Source: Candidatus Poribacteria bacterium (GTDB lineage: Bacteria > Poribacteria > WGA-4E > PCPOR2b). From it: a stretch of 46,192 nucleotides of DNA. Of this stretch, positions 16,154 to 24,444 are shown one piece after another (positions within the stretch are counted from its first letter, which is position 1; each line of letters starts with the position of its first letter). The notes under the pieces were generated by a model, which was given only the letters and a program-made list of their open reading frames with translations, ran no database searches and was not told where the DNA came from. A program made the position numbers and the translations under genes. The stretch is taken from positions 1-46,192 of the forward strand of contig JAGWBT010000024.1 of the NCBI GenBank assembly GCA_021295755.1, written 5' to 3'.

Positions 16154-17851
16154 CTATTTATCATGACCTTTCTCTACCTTTACGCCTTCCGCTAGATTGA
16201 GTGTGACACGTTGGTACTGCGTCAAGTTCGCAAAGGCGGGGCGGAATTGCTCGCCGGTAAAGGTGACCGTGGGCCAATCCTCTTTGTCGAGGTCTGGAAA
16301 TTCAATGAGGAATACTGCCTCAAACTCACCGTTGTCGGTGGTTTCACCCATATAGTATCCTGTAATATTGAGTGGAAATTCCGATGCCTGTTTGGGCTCA
16401 CTTTTCTTCTGCTTTGATACCTGTGATTTGTTTATAGTCTCCGGTTGTGGATCCATTTCGTAACCCTGAGCAAAGCAATATAGATGTGTCAGAGAACGGA
16501 CGATTATGGTATTGCCAGCGGTTGCTGGAGATGCGATAAAGCCCTCGTCAAACTCGTTTTCGGCAAGTATCTCAAATTCTCGTCCCGCTGAGATCACCGA
16601 TACATTTCCTTCTCGGCTAAAGAAGTAAATCTTTCCGTCTGCATACAGAGGCGAAGCCCAGTAATCACCATCGAGCCGCCCTTTCCAAACCTCATCCCCA
16701 CTCTTCGCTTCTAGACAAGATACAACACCACCTTCAGTGACCATGAACATCAGATCGTCCACAATCAGGGGTGATGGTATTTCAGGTGTCCTCCTGCGAA
16801 CGCTCCAGGCAACGTGTGTATCCGTTACATCACCTGTTCCTGAGGGGCGGATTGCTAGCAATTGCCTTGCTACGCCGGTTGTGAAATAAACAAGGTTGTG
16901 TTCAAAGATTGGGCGACACGCCACGTTAAAGCCCATACCCCGATGACGAACGCGCCAAAGTTCATCGCCGGTCATCGGGTCATAGGAAATTGTAGCGCCC
17001 GCGGCTGGGCTAATGAGCTGCTGTTTCCCTTGATACTCGATGATTGTCGACGTTGCGTAAGATTTTTTGTTGTCGTTCGGTTTTTCCTTTTGGGTCGTCT
17101 CAATATCCGCGTCGGAGAAGCCTTCCGCCTTAAGCATGGTAGCCATATCTAAATCTACCTCCCGATTCCGTATCCAGAGGGTGTCGCCGGTGTGCTTGTT
17201 GAGCGCTGCAACATACTGAGTATCAACCCCGTCAAAAGTCAGAAAGAGCGAATCGCCATCAATAATGGGTGAGGACGCGGGACGTACTCGGTGATCAGTA
17301 TTGAGATCTCGACGCTCCCAGAGTTTCTCGCCACTGTTCGTGTCTAGACAGGCAGTGCCATAGGTTCCAAAGTGAACATAGACACGATCCTTTTCTACAA
17401 TAGGGGTGGGCGTGGCGTGGCTGTTCAGGTCATTATATTTCAACTGTGGCTGCGCTACATCGAATACCTTGATGTCGTGCATGATTTTACCACTATTTTT
17501 GTCCACACAAATAGCAAACAGTTCTGCTCCGTCTTCACGCCCTGTTGTCAACCAAATCTGGTCACCCCAAACGACTGGCGACGACCATCCCTTGTCGTGA
17601 ATTGGGATTCTCCAACGTATATTCCGTGTTTCGCTAAACTCAAGTGGAAGATCCGTTGCAGCACTTTTACCGTCTCCGTTTGGACCACGAAACTGATTCC
17701 AATACACCTCTTCCACCTCGTTTTCGGCGAGTGTTGTATAAGATGGAATCAGTGCCGCAATGAAAGCGAGTGCTAGGATTGTCAATGATATGTGTTTTAT
17801 GATTTTATTGATTTCTTCTTTGCTATTATGATGGTTGAGACGATTTTTCAT
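16154..17851 (-). CDS. PQQ-like beta-propeller repeat protein, exported
   Basis: 565-aa exported protein. After a hydrophobic N-terminal segment (about residues 23-42) the chain opens with WNQFRGPNGDGKS, typical of planctomycete/Poribacteria PQQ-like propeller proteins. Blades repeat the pattern Trp-x-Ser-Pro-x-Val and 'G-x-x-x-W': SSPVVWGDQIWLTTG, TPTPIVEKDRVYVHFGTYG, GDELWRVRHRG, ASPLYADGKIYFFSREG. No catalytic residues of PQQ dehydrogenases can be pinned down, so a structural or binding role is as likely as enzymatic. A C-terminal extension after about residue 460 is Lys/Pro-rich and then forms a small extra domain. Its ATG overlaps the stop of the CotH gene by 4 bases, so the two are translationally coupled. 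Confidence 0.82.
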   Translation of the reverse strand: MKNRLNHHNSKEEINKIIKHISLTILALAFIAALIPSYTTLAENEVEEVYWNQFRGPNGDGKSAATDLPLEFSETRNIRWRIPIHDKGWSSPVVWGDQIWLTTGREDGAELFAICVDKNSGKIMHDIKVFDVAQPQLKYNDLNSHATPTPIVEKDRVYVHFGTYGTACLDTNSGEKLWERRDLNTDHRVRPASSPIIDGDSLFLTFDGVDTQYVAALNKHTGDTLWIRNREVDLDMATMLKAEGFSDADIETTQKEKPNDNKKSYATSTIIEYQGKQQLISPAAGATISYDPMTGDELWRVRHRGMGFNVACRPIFEHNLVYFTTGVARQLLAIRPSGTGDVTDTHVAWSVRRRTPEIPSPLIVDDLMFMVTEGGVVSCLEAKSGDEVWKGRLDGDYWASPLYADGKIYFFSREGNVSVISAGREFEILAENEFDEGFIASPATAGNTIIVRSLTHLYCFAQGYEMDPQPETINKSQVSKQKKSEPKQASEFPLNITGYYMGETTDNGEFEAVFLIEFPDLDKEDWPTVTFTGEQFRPAFANLTQYQRVTLNLAEGVKVEKGHDK

Positions 17852-19320
17852 TTCACACGTTCATTCGTACAAGGGAGTGATTTTTCCATGCCTACAGGAA
17901 GTCCAACATGGAGCATCTCTCGGACCTGATCGGGATGACTTCTTACCCAAGTGCGTAGGGCTTCGACTTTGATATCATAGTCATCATCCTGCTGCGCACT
18001 CTTTACTTGTGCGCTATAGCGATCAATGCTCTCTAGGAGGGCGGCCTCGTCCCACACCTCGTCGAGCAATCTTTTGAGTTCATGTTCCATGCGAATGGCA
18101 ATGGTTGGTATGCGTGAGAGACGCCGTGGTAGATCGGCTGTCAGATATCGATCTAGACCAAAATCACTAAGAAACGTCTTGTCAGCTCCCCAGGGTATGA
18201 AAACGGCGCGGTCAGCATCATTCGGATCAAAATAGACGTAGAAATTATTGCGGTCGGCACCGTAGCCATCAAGGTGGTTCACAAGTGCCTCAAGCGCCCA
18301 AAAAGTAATATAACGATCGATGTTCAGCACGGAGGACAGCGCATCGACAAGCTCGTCGTCGGGCTTCCGTAGGGCTTGGGCAACACCTGCTAGCGGCGCA
18401 TAACTGGTGTCAGTATCGTCGGTCTTGCATTCCCAGCGCGGCAGCCATGCTTCGACAAAGTCGGTGTGCGTACCCTCATAGAGGGAGCCGGTGTTGTCAC
18501 CGAAACTACGACGGAGGAAACGCTTCTTGATGGCTTCAATGTGCACGTAGGGCCCTTTTGGCTGATCGTTGACCATCACATTTGCCATGTTGCACCGGGG
18601 CGCAGGGTAGCCAGCCGCAGCGAAGACTTCGTAGGTCAAACAGGCCGCCATGCGGGGTATAACTCCACCATTGTTATTGAGCGTGATTCGCTCGGTGTCG
18701 CCAAGGAATTGATCTTTCACGTATTTGTCAGTCTTGATTTTCAAAGCTGGCACCGGCGAGTACTGGGAACCAACAAAACCCTTCTTACGAATTCCAACCT
18801 CTGATAGGCTCACACCGTCGATCTCGATGTCTGCCCGATACCAGTTATACGTTGAGGGCCAGGGTTGCGAACAATCTGGCCATATTTGCTCGAAGTCGTT
18901 TCCAGCACCGTCAAAGCGGGTTTCGCTAGCTAACCGATCGAAATCGTGTGGATCCATTGTCACTTTAATGCACACGATATGGTTGGGATCGAACGAGACG
19001 CCCTCGGTTGGATCTACGCCATCTGATACGTCTGGTGAACAGGGTAGACCGTTTATTGCTGGTGCTTTCCAGTTTTTTTCGTCTTTGCCTTTGTCCTTCC
19101 CGGCTTTTGCGCCTTTCATCTTTCCAGCGGCTTTTTCGTACTCAGCAAGCGCTTCTTCTTCGGTCATTTCACCGCTGGCAATAGTCTCTTTCAACTTGAT
19201 GTCCAATGCTTCTAGGTCAGTCTCTGTGGCTTTATCTTGTGCATGAGTCGCATAGGGCGAGGTCAACAGTGCAACCAAAACTATAATGAAAAGACTCGAT
19301 ATAACACGATAATTTCCCAT
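17848..19320 (-). CDS. CotH-family protein (secreted kinase-like fold)
   Basis: 490 aa with a signal peptide (about 1-27, ending ATHA). A Glu/Lys-rich linker with GKMKGAKAGKDKGKDE follows (about 45-85), then the CotH domain: RKKGFVGSQYSPVPALKIK (about 175-195), ITLNNNGG, and the C-terminal lobe with NHLDGYGADRNNFYVYFDP and FIPWGADKTFLSDFG, which resemble the catalytic and metal-binding segments of the CotH kinase-like fold. Bacillus CotH phosphorylates spore coat proteins; here there is no sporulation context, so the target is unknown. It is first in a two-gene unit with the PQQ-like propeller, which overlaps its stop. A weak AGAGA precedes ATG. Confidence 0.85.
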   Translation of the reverse strand: MGNYRVISSLFIIVLVALLTSPYATHAQDKATETDLEALDIKLKETIASGEMTEEEALAEYEKAAGKMKGAKAGKDKGKDEKNWKAPAINGLPCSPDVSDGVDPTEGVSFDPNHIVCIKVTMDPHDFDRLASETRFDGAGNDFEQIWPDCSQPWPSTYNWYRADIEIDGVSLSEVGIRKKGFVGSQYSPVPALKIKTDKYVKDQFLGDTERITLNNNGGVIPRMAACLTYEVFAAAGYPAPRCNMANVMVNDQPKGPYVHIEAIKKRFLRRSFGDNTGSLYEGTHTDFVEAWLPRWECKTDDTDTSYAPLAGVAQALRKPDDELVDALSSVLNIDRYITFWALEALVNHLDGYGADRNNFYVYFDPNDADRAVFIPWGADKTFLSDFGLDRYLTADLPRRLSRIPTIAIRMEHELKRLLDEVWDEAALLESIDRYSAQVKSAQQDDDYDIKVEALRTWVRSHPDQVREMLHVGLPVGMEKSLPCTNERVK

Positions 19321-19520
19321 CTTTATTATTTCTCTTGCTCAATCGATGGCATATCATAGTAGATAATACTACCGGCATGGCAGAAGTAGAATTAACCAAT
19401 CCTGATTAAATAGCGGGGGCGCTCTTTATTTCGGCATCAACTCTCAACAAATACTTCCGGGATATTCATAATAGCAGCGTGCACTAATCTGCCTGTGTAA
19501 GCTTACCAGCCACCATCTTG

Positions 19521-20498
19521 TCACACCGTCATAGCGTTTCGATACGGATTCAGATCAATGCCGGGGTAGGCGTTAGCGAGGCGTTGGAGCGCTTCTTCGG
19601 TGTAATAGGAATCGCCCGGATTGGGCCAACCGAGTAGGTGACGAGCGCGGGGTGTGGTATCGGCTACGAAACTTACAAATTCAGATGTGGTCCAACCGGG
19701 GACAGGGCGCGTGGTATGACACCAATCGGCGTTGTCCGCACGGTGAAAGTGGAAGCCCATCCACCCGCGCTGCCGCTGTTTGTTGGCAAACGGTTGGGCG
19801 GCATGAATAAGATAGCTTGAACGGAAGGCGACGCTGCCGGCTTTGGCGGTAACAGGGGTTGGTTCAGCCAATTCGTCACACTTCCGGAGGTCTGACAATC
19901 CCATTCCACCCGCGCGTCCCCCGTGACGATCGTATATCGACGCCAGCTGTTTGTGTGACCCACGACAGACCAGCATAGGTGCACCATCTTCATCAATATC
20001 GTGCAGGATAATGCCAGAAAGCAGATAGTTATACCGTTCCCAATCGGGATGTGGTGGCAGTTGTGAATTGGTGCCGTTGTCGATATGATAACCTTCCCAA
20101 GGGTTCTCACTGTATCGGGTATCGGTCAACCCCTCTCGGAAGAATATTTGCCCATAGCCAAGCCGTATCGCGTCAGTTCCCAACAACTGACATGCACAGT
20201 CAATATAGTCGTCATTTTCTAGCAGCTTATCGACCGCCGGCAAGCCGGTGGGAAAATGAACGGCGCCCCCCATTGGCCCCGCCAATTGTTGCATAGGTGA
20301 TGTTTGTTCATAAAGTTTTTGAATCTCTGTTGGATTTTCTTCCCATTTTGCCCGGTATTCGGCATAAGTTAGTCCCCCATAGGCATTGCGCTCGACCGCC
20401 TCTAATGCTGGAGCAAAACTCTCCGGGGGAAAGACGTTGGGCACAACTATACTGCCATCCCGTTTCCAAGTTGCTAGTTGCTCATCGGTTAATTGCAT
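19521..20498 (-). CDS. Phytanoyl-CoA dioxygenase (PhyH) family protein
   Basis: 325-aa Fe(II)/2-oxoglutarate oxygenase. The proximal iron ligands appear as His and Asp in GYHIDNGTNSQ (near residues 150-155), the distal His in YLIHAAQPFANKQRQRG, followed by Arg candidates for 2-oxoglutarate. ATG 20498 was chosen because GAGGAGG lies 7 bases upstream; an in-frame start at 20537 would lie before that site. It shares only family-level features with the PhyH protein at 7093. No neighbour points to the substrate. Confidence 0.88.
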   Translation of the reverse strand: MQLTDEQLATWKRDGSIVVPNVFPPESFAPALEAVERNAYGGLTYAEYRAKWEENPTEIQKLYEQTSPMQQLAGPMGGAVHFPTGLPAVDKLLENDDYIDCACQLLGTDAIRLGYGQIFFREGLTDTRYSENPWEGYHIDNGTNSQLPPHPDWERYNYLLSGIILHDIDEDGAPMLVCRGSHKQLASIYDRHGGRAGGMGLSDLRKCDELAEPTPVTAKAGSVAFRSSYLIHAAQPFANKQRQRGWMGFHFHRADNADWCHTTRPVPGWTTSEFVSFVADTTPRARHLLGWPNPGDSYYTEEALQRLANAYPGIDLNPYRNAMTV

Positions 20499-20590
20499 AG
20501 TGTCCTCCTCGTATTTTGTACTTTGTGTGGGGATCACCAGTCTCTTACAGCTTTGTGCAGCAACACATCTTCGCTACCTTACATCTGATA

Positions 20591-21670
20591 TCATTGACGG
20601 TAGACAATCTGAAAAATCTTAATATCATTCGCGGCGACATCGCTTACGAAGACGAGGTCATTCTTGAAAATCGCGATGCCGACCGGTTCAACAAGCGATT
20701 CATCGCCAAATGTCATCACAGTGGCCCCTTCCTTTGTGAAGACTTGAATCCGTTGATTTCCCCGGTCTGTCACATAGAGATACCCCCAACGGTCAATGTC
20801 GATATGACGGGGTTCCCGAAATTGCCCTGGAGTTTCTCCCTCAGTGCCCCACGTATGGACGAGGTTACCGCTAAAGTCGTATTTCTTGATCCGATGATTT
20901 CCCGAATCGACGATGTAGATATTCCCGTGTGGGTCTGCGACAAGGTCTGTTGGGTCACGAAACTGTTGCCTTGCACCACCAAAACTTCCCCGCATCAACA
21001 TGCGAATGCCATCCGGATTAAATAGGACAAACCGGTGGTTTCCCGTATCAACGACACAAACCTCCCCGTTCCGCCCGACACTAACCCCGCCGGGCAGATC
21101 AAACTCAATTTCAGCGTCCATATCATGATCCTCATCGTCACGTCCCAATCTACTGCCTGCCATGATGTAAAAGATTCTGTCTACTAGGTTACAGTATTGG
21201 ATTCGGTGGTTATCTGTATCAGCGACATAGAGGAGTTCGGTGCGCTGGAAATTGATAGCAACATCTGTCGGGTTATCAAATTCTCCTGTTCGCCAGCCAC
21301 GCACACCATATTCCGATACGAAGTTGCCTTCGCTATCGACAACTTGGACGCGGTTGTTTCCTGAATCGGCTACATAGAGCATTCCCCGATGGTCAAGATC
21401 GAGTCCGACTGGTTGCAAGAATTGTCCCGCGCCCTGACCGGAGCCGCCTATTGTGCGGAGGTGATTCACACCGAGTATGGGCGGTACGGGCAAATCCTGG
21501 ATGGAGGAGACAATTTGGGGTGGCGTTATTGGCTTGGTCAGATTCAGATTTGCTTTGGTCCCCCCATCCGCCGGCGGTGTGGGGGCAGCACAACTCAAAC
21601 AGAGAGGAAGGAACATCAGAAGAGACAGGAAAGTCCATTTGCTCATTTGTTCGTTTATTATCGTAAACAT
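20591..21670 (-). CDS. NHL-repeat lipoprotein
   Basis: 359-aa lipoprotein. The leader has a hydrophobic stretch ending in LSCA, a lipobox with Cys near residue 28. The mature protein is built of about five NHL blades, each with a form of 'G-x-x-GxFxxPxDIaxDxxGxiYVaDsgNhRIqxf': GQFLQPVGLDLDHRGMLYVA, RDPTDLVADPHGNIYIVD and REPRHIDIDRWGYLYVTD are examples. This gives a propeller likely used for binding. ATG 21670 was chosen because AGGAG lies 9 bases upstream; a longer frame runs through an IS200/IS605 hairpin and is not real. A hairpin insertion at 21695 directly abuts its translation signals. Confidence 0.85.
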   Translation of the reverse strand: MFTIINEQMSKWTFLSLLMFLPLCLSCAAPTPPADGGTKANLNLTKPITPPQIVSSIQDLPVPPILGVNHLRTIGGSGQGAGQFLQPVGLDLDHRGMLYVADSGNNRVQVVDSEGNFVSEYGVRGWRTGEFDNPTDVAINFQRTELLYVADTDNHRIQYCNLVDRIFYIMAGSRLGRDDEDHDMDAEIEFDLPGGVSVGRNGEVCVVDTGNHRFVLFNPDGIRMLMRGSFGGARQQFRDPTDLVADPHGNIYIVDSGNHRIKKYDFSGNLVHTWGTEGETPGQFREPRHIDIDRWGYLYVTDRGNQRIQVFTKEGATVMTFGDESLVEPVGIAIFKNDLVFVSDVAANDIKIFQIVYRQ

Positions 21671-21694
21671 CAGTTCACGCTCCTGAAGGGCACA

Positions 21695-21729
21695 ATACTC
21701 CCCGTCCTTTAGGGCGGGGAGTATGTCAA
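21695..21729. repeat. Solo IS200/IS605-type right-end hairpin
   Basis: ATACTCCCCGTCCT (21695-21708) pairs with AGGGCGGGGAGTAT (21711-21724) over 14 bp, followed by GTCAA. The pattern GGGGAGTATGTCAA matches the GGGAGTACGTCAA right end of the tnpB element near 39807-39819. No tnpB sequence is attached, so this is a solitary end. Confidence 0.6.
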
Positions 21730-21871
21730 TTAGAGCGTATATGAGAAATCGGAGGAAACCGTTGGAAGGCTCTCTTGATGTTTGAGATAGACGGCAAACC
21801 AATAGCTGAATGCTCAAAAGGTGAGGATCTTCTTCCGAAGGTTAGCGTCTTACCGCTTTTGGCACGCGCTC
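21730..21871. other. Spacer beyond the IS end
   Basis: No gene is visible. CTTCCGAAGGTTA (about 21830-21845) also occurs near 11550 next to other IS debris, so this spacer may be part of the same element or a shared insertion target. Confidence 0.35.
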
Positions 21872-22501
21872 TTAGCTTCTTTGGACCTCAAACTTAAACA
21901 CGAACGTGGTTTCTGTGTCGGTAAATTCGCTGTGGACTTTGGGAACAATGATCCGAAAATTTGAGGATTCAACGCTACGCTTATGGAAATACAGGAAGAA
22001 CCGCACCCGACGTCTTGGCATAATGGTCGTTTTCTTTATATCTTCGGTCGGCAATGCCACGAGGTCTCCCATGGAACGGAGTACGCGGTTGTCCCGAAAA
22101 TCTTCTCGGAATTCAGGCGGCATTTTCGGCGTGAAATTGTTTCCGAGATAAAATGTATGCTGAGATCTATGGATGGGCTTGTGGACTTTGCCCGATTGAT
22201 CGAGCATCGAACAATCCTCCTGCCGCAACGAGATCCAATGATCTGTGCTGTTGAAAACTATAATACCAAAAGCGTCGACCTCTTTGACATTGTTCAGAGG
22301 AACAGCTATTGCTGTGATACCGTTTTTGACGTACACAGCGGATCCTGATCTCATGAGGATGGTCGCCTCCGGATCAAAAACGGGTACAATACGCTCGGTC
22401 TGAAACGCGGTTTCGAACGTATTTTGAAGCGTTGAACATCCCAAATTTGCAAGGAATAGCATAAGGAGCAATTGTAGGTTCAGTGGTATCTGTTTTTTCA
22501 T
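21872..22501 (-). CDS. Uncharacterised lipoprotein
   Basis: 209 aa with a classical lipoprotein leader: MKK, a hydrophobic run and LANLGC (lipidated Cys at about residue 22). I do not recognise a named family. The body is mostly predicted beta-strand, with one segment rich in charged residues (PPEFREDFRDNRVLR, about 128-142) and a PRRRVRFFLYFHKR segment near 165. It may lie with the NHL lipoprotein in one transcription unit, since both face left and are about 200 bases apart, but an IS end separates them. Confidence 0.65.
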   Translation of the reverse strand: MKKQIPLNLQLLLMLFLANLGCSTLQNTFETAFQTERIVPVFDPEATILMRSGSAVYVKNGITAIAVPLNNVKEVDAFGIIVFNSTDHWISLRQEDCSMLDQSGKVHKPIHRSQHTFYLGNNFTPKMPPEFREDFRDNRVLRSMGDLVALPTEDIKKTTIMPRRRVRFFLYFHKRSVESSNFRIIVPKVHSEFTDTETTFVFKFEVQRS

Positions 22502-22556
22502 TTTCCTTTTTTTTCAAGCGCAATGTGTGAAATATAATGAGGCAAACGTAATAAGT

Positions 22557-23360
22557 TCATTTAGCAAAAAAAGCGAGTAATTTACCAAGTCTTGCCGGTA
22601 GATCCTGACGCTGAACGTAGTAATCTATGCTCACATCGGCTGGTGTATAGCTAGATAATGAGGACATAGTTTCGGAGGACTCTCCACGCGATGAGTGGGT
22701 TCGTCTGCCGGCTGAACTTCCAGACATACGGTTCTGTTCTGCAAGTACGACATCCCCCAATGGGAATTGTGTTAAGAATCCTGTCTGACGATCCTGATCG
22801 GTGAGAATTGTAATCTGAGGCAAACGGGCTTGGGACAAATTGTCCATTTCAATAGTCAGGTATGTAATTTCAGTGGGCGACAATTCCGGCTGTTCCGGTG
22901 GATCGGATCTCTTCTTAGCAAGCGCATCGCTTGGGTAAACAGTGATAAATGGCAGCTTTTTTTCTAATGCAGTACGAATTGCAACTAGTAACGTTACAAA
23001 GTGGACGCGCTGTGGAACAGCGTAGGGTGCAACAACAGCAAGAACAGTCGGACAGTTTGAGATTGTGCCCTCGCCCGCGGAAGCCAGCCATTGGGATTCA
23101 TCTGGAAATCTATTTTGATCGACGAGATCTGCCATCCCAATGGAATCTAATAGCTGCTTATCGATTGAAGCCGGGTGGAGATTGAATATTGCCTCTGAAT
23201 CAAATAAATAGCGAAGGCGACCGTCAGCGGGCATCGGAGAATAGTAATCACAATTGGGACAAGTATAGGAATTACGTTCTAGTGCTTGCTTAAATACAAG
23301 CTCTCCACAGTTTGTACACTTATTCCACAGCTCACGATGCCTATCTTTGTATAGTGCCAC
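22557..23360 (-). CDS. AccD-like protein with zinc ribbon, degenerate carboxyltransferase domain
   Basis: 267-aa protein. Its first 40 residues match the zinc ribbon of acetyl-CoA carboxylase beta subunit: Cys15, Cys18, Cys34 and Cys37 in CTNC and CPNC, with an R-x-R-Y-L-F-D pattern beyond. The central part keeps the shape of a carboxyltransferase (AVVAPYAVPQRVHFVTLLVA then RTALEKKLPFITVYPSDALA) but lacks the FMGGSMGS-type and SGGARMQEG-type segments that bind CoA and biotin. The C-terminus is Ser/Arg-rich (about 215-235). I infer a diverged paralogue that has lost catalysis and may bind nucleic acid or protein. Start is GTG 23360, with AGGA 12 bases upstream. Its neighbour is an anti-anti-sigma factor. 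Confidence 0.7.
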   Translation of the reverse strand: MALYKDRHRELWNKCTNCGELVFKQALERNSYTCPNCDYYSPMPADGRLRYLFDSEAIFNLHPASIDKQLLDSIGMADLVDQNRFPDESQWLASAGEGTISNCPTVLAVVAPYAVPQRVHFVTLLVAIRTALEKKLPFITVYPSDALAKKRSDPPEQPELSPTEITYLTIEMDNLSQARLPQITILTDQDRQTGFLTQFPLGDVVLAEQNRMSGSSAGRRTHSSRGESSETMSSLSSYTPADVSIDYYVQRQDLPARLGKLLAFFAK

Positions 23361-23536
23361 AGTGATCGCATTCCTATTCTATGAAATGTTGTCAGTCACA
23401 ACAAGGGTTACTTATCTGTAAACTTGATGAACGAGCACACGCACCGTTCGTTGCGAAGGGAACGGTGAATCCCCAGATTAAAAGATATACCGAGATTTGT
23501 CAATCCACGGTCAACGGTATTATTCCACAAAGGAGG

Positions 23537-23893
23537 TTAGTTATTCGACTTGTAGAAGCTGGCGATAGCCTCGTCTTCGTCCTCATATCGATCGAAGATG
23601 GTGACTAACTTTGCCATGACAATCAAGCTCCTAATGTTTCCGCCGGGATGCAATAGTGCAATGCGTCCACCTTTTCTTTGAACGGCTGTATAGGAGGCGA
23701 CGATGATGCCAAGACCGGAGCTATCCACCATACGTACATCCGCAAGATTCAGCAAGATTCTAGCGTCTCCCTCTTCAGCGTCATCAACCTGTTCATCAAT
23801 GATATTCTTGAGGGCTAAACTATCAGACCCTATAATTCTTCCCTCAATATCCAGAATTGTGATACCTTCTTTTTTACGAATATCTACAGTCAT
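23537..23893 (-). CDS. STAS-domain anti-sigma factor antagonist
   Basis: 118-aa single STAS domain. The phosphorylatable Ser lies in VRMVDSSGLGIIVASY (first or second Ser near residues 57-58), the SpoIIAA/RsbV signature. In partner switching the unphosphorylated form binds an anti-sigma kinase and frees its sigma factor or other client. It is separated by 113 bases from the RsbW-like kinase gene upstream. AAGGAG stands 9 bases before ATG. Confidence 0.92.
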   Translation of the reverse strand: MTVDIRKKEGITILDIEGRIIGSDSLALKNIIDEQVDDAEEGDARILLNLADVRMVDSSGLGIIVASYTAVQRKGGRIALLHPGGNIRSLIVMAKLVTIFDRYEDEDEAIASFYKSNN

Positions 23894-24005
23894 TTGATAG
23901 TCTCCTTAAATTTGAAGTGATGACCAACCCATAGGGCTGCTCTGTTTTTTTTCTAGAAACTAACCTAAGTTACGACAATTTTCGTTGCTGTTTTCTATGT
24001 TGAAA

Positions 24006-24440
24006 TTACATTTGTTGCTTATCAGCCGGTTTATGCTTAACCATTTTAACGATTGTACCTGATTGTTCGAAAGTGACGTAATCCATACACGCTTCCATCA
24101 GAAAAATTCCTCTACCACTACTTTTTAGGAGATTTGCTGGATCTAACGGATCCGGAACTTCCTCCCGGTTGAACCCTTTTCCTTCGTCTTGAACGATAAC
24201 CATGAGTTTGTCAGGTTGGACGATGAACTCAAAGTGAGCACTTTTATTCAAATCTTCTTGATTCCCATGCTTGATTGCATTTGTACCGGCTTCGATGACT
24301 GCAAGCGTCACTTGCTCGCACGTTTCCTCATCGAATTCCATCTCTTTGAGGATTTCGAGGATGACTGTATCTAACAGGTAAACATGCTGCATTGAACTTG
24401 GGAGGTCAAGACGAATGACTTGCTCGGTTGTCGGTCCCAC
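24006..24440 (-). CDS. RsbW/SpoIIAB-type serine-protein kinase (anti-sigma factor)
   Basis: 144-aa GHKL ATPase domain. The ATP site shows the N-box AIEAGTNAIKHGNQ, the G1 box VQDEGKGFN and the G2 box SSGRGIFLMEACMD. Family members phosphorylate STAS antagonists and hold a sigma factor. No sigma factor lies directly beside it; the nearest in the window are far away. Start is GTG 24440, with AAGGA 9 bases upstream. It begins 4 bases after the REC-PP2C gene stops, so the two are coupled. Confidence 0.9.
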   Translation of the reverse strand: MGPTTEQVIRLDLPSSMQHVYLLDTVILEILKEMEFDEETCEQVTLAVIEAGTNAIKHGNQEDLNKSAHFEFIVQPDKLMVIVQDEGKGFNREEVPDPLDPANLLKSSGRGIFLMEACMDYVTFEQSGTIVKMVKHKPADKQQM

Positions 24441-24444
24441 GCAG

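Noticed and set aside
21671-21817. Upstream extension of the NHL lipoprotein
   Set aside because: It would translate the IS hairpin and place the lipoprotein signal in the middle of the protein.
23443-23466. Hairpin ACCGTTC...GAACGGT as a terminator
   Set aside because: The stem is short (7 bp) with a 10-base loop and no T-run on either strand.
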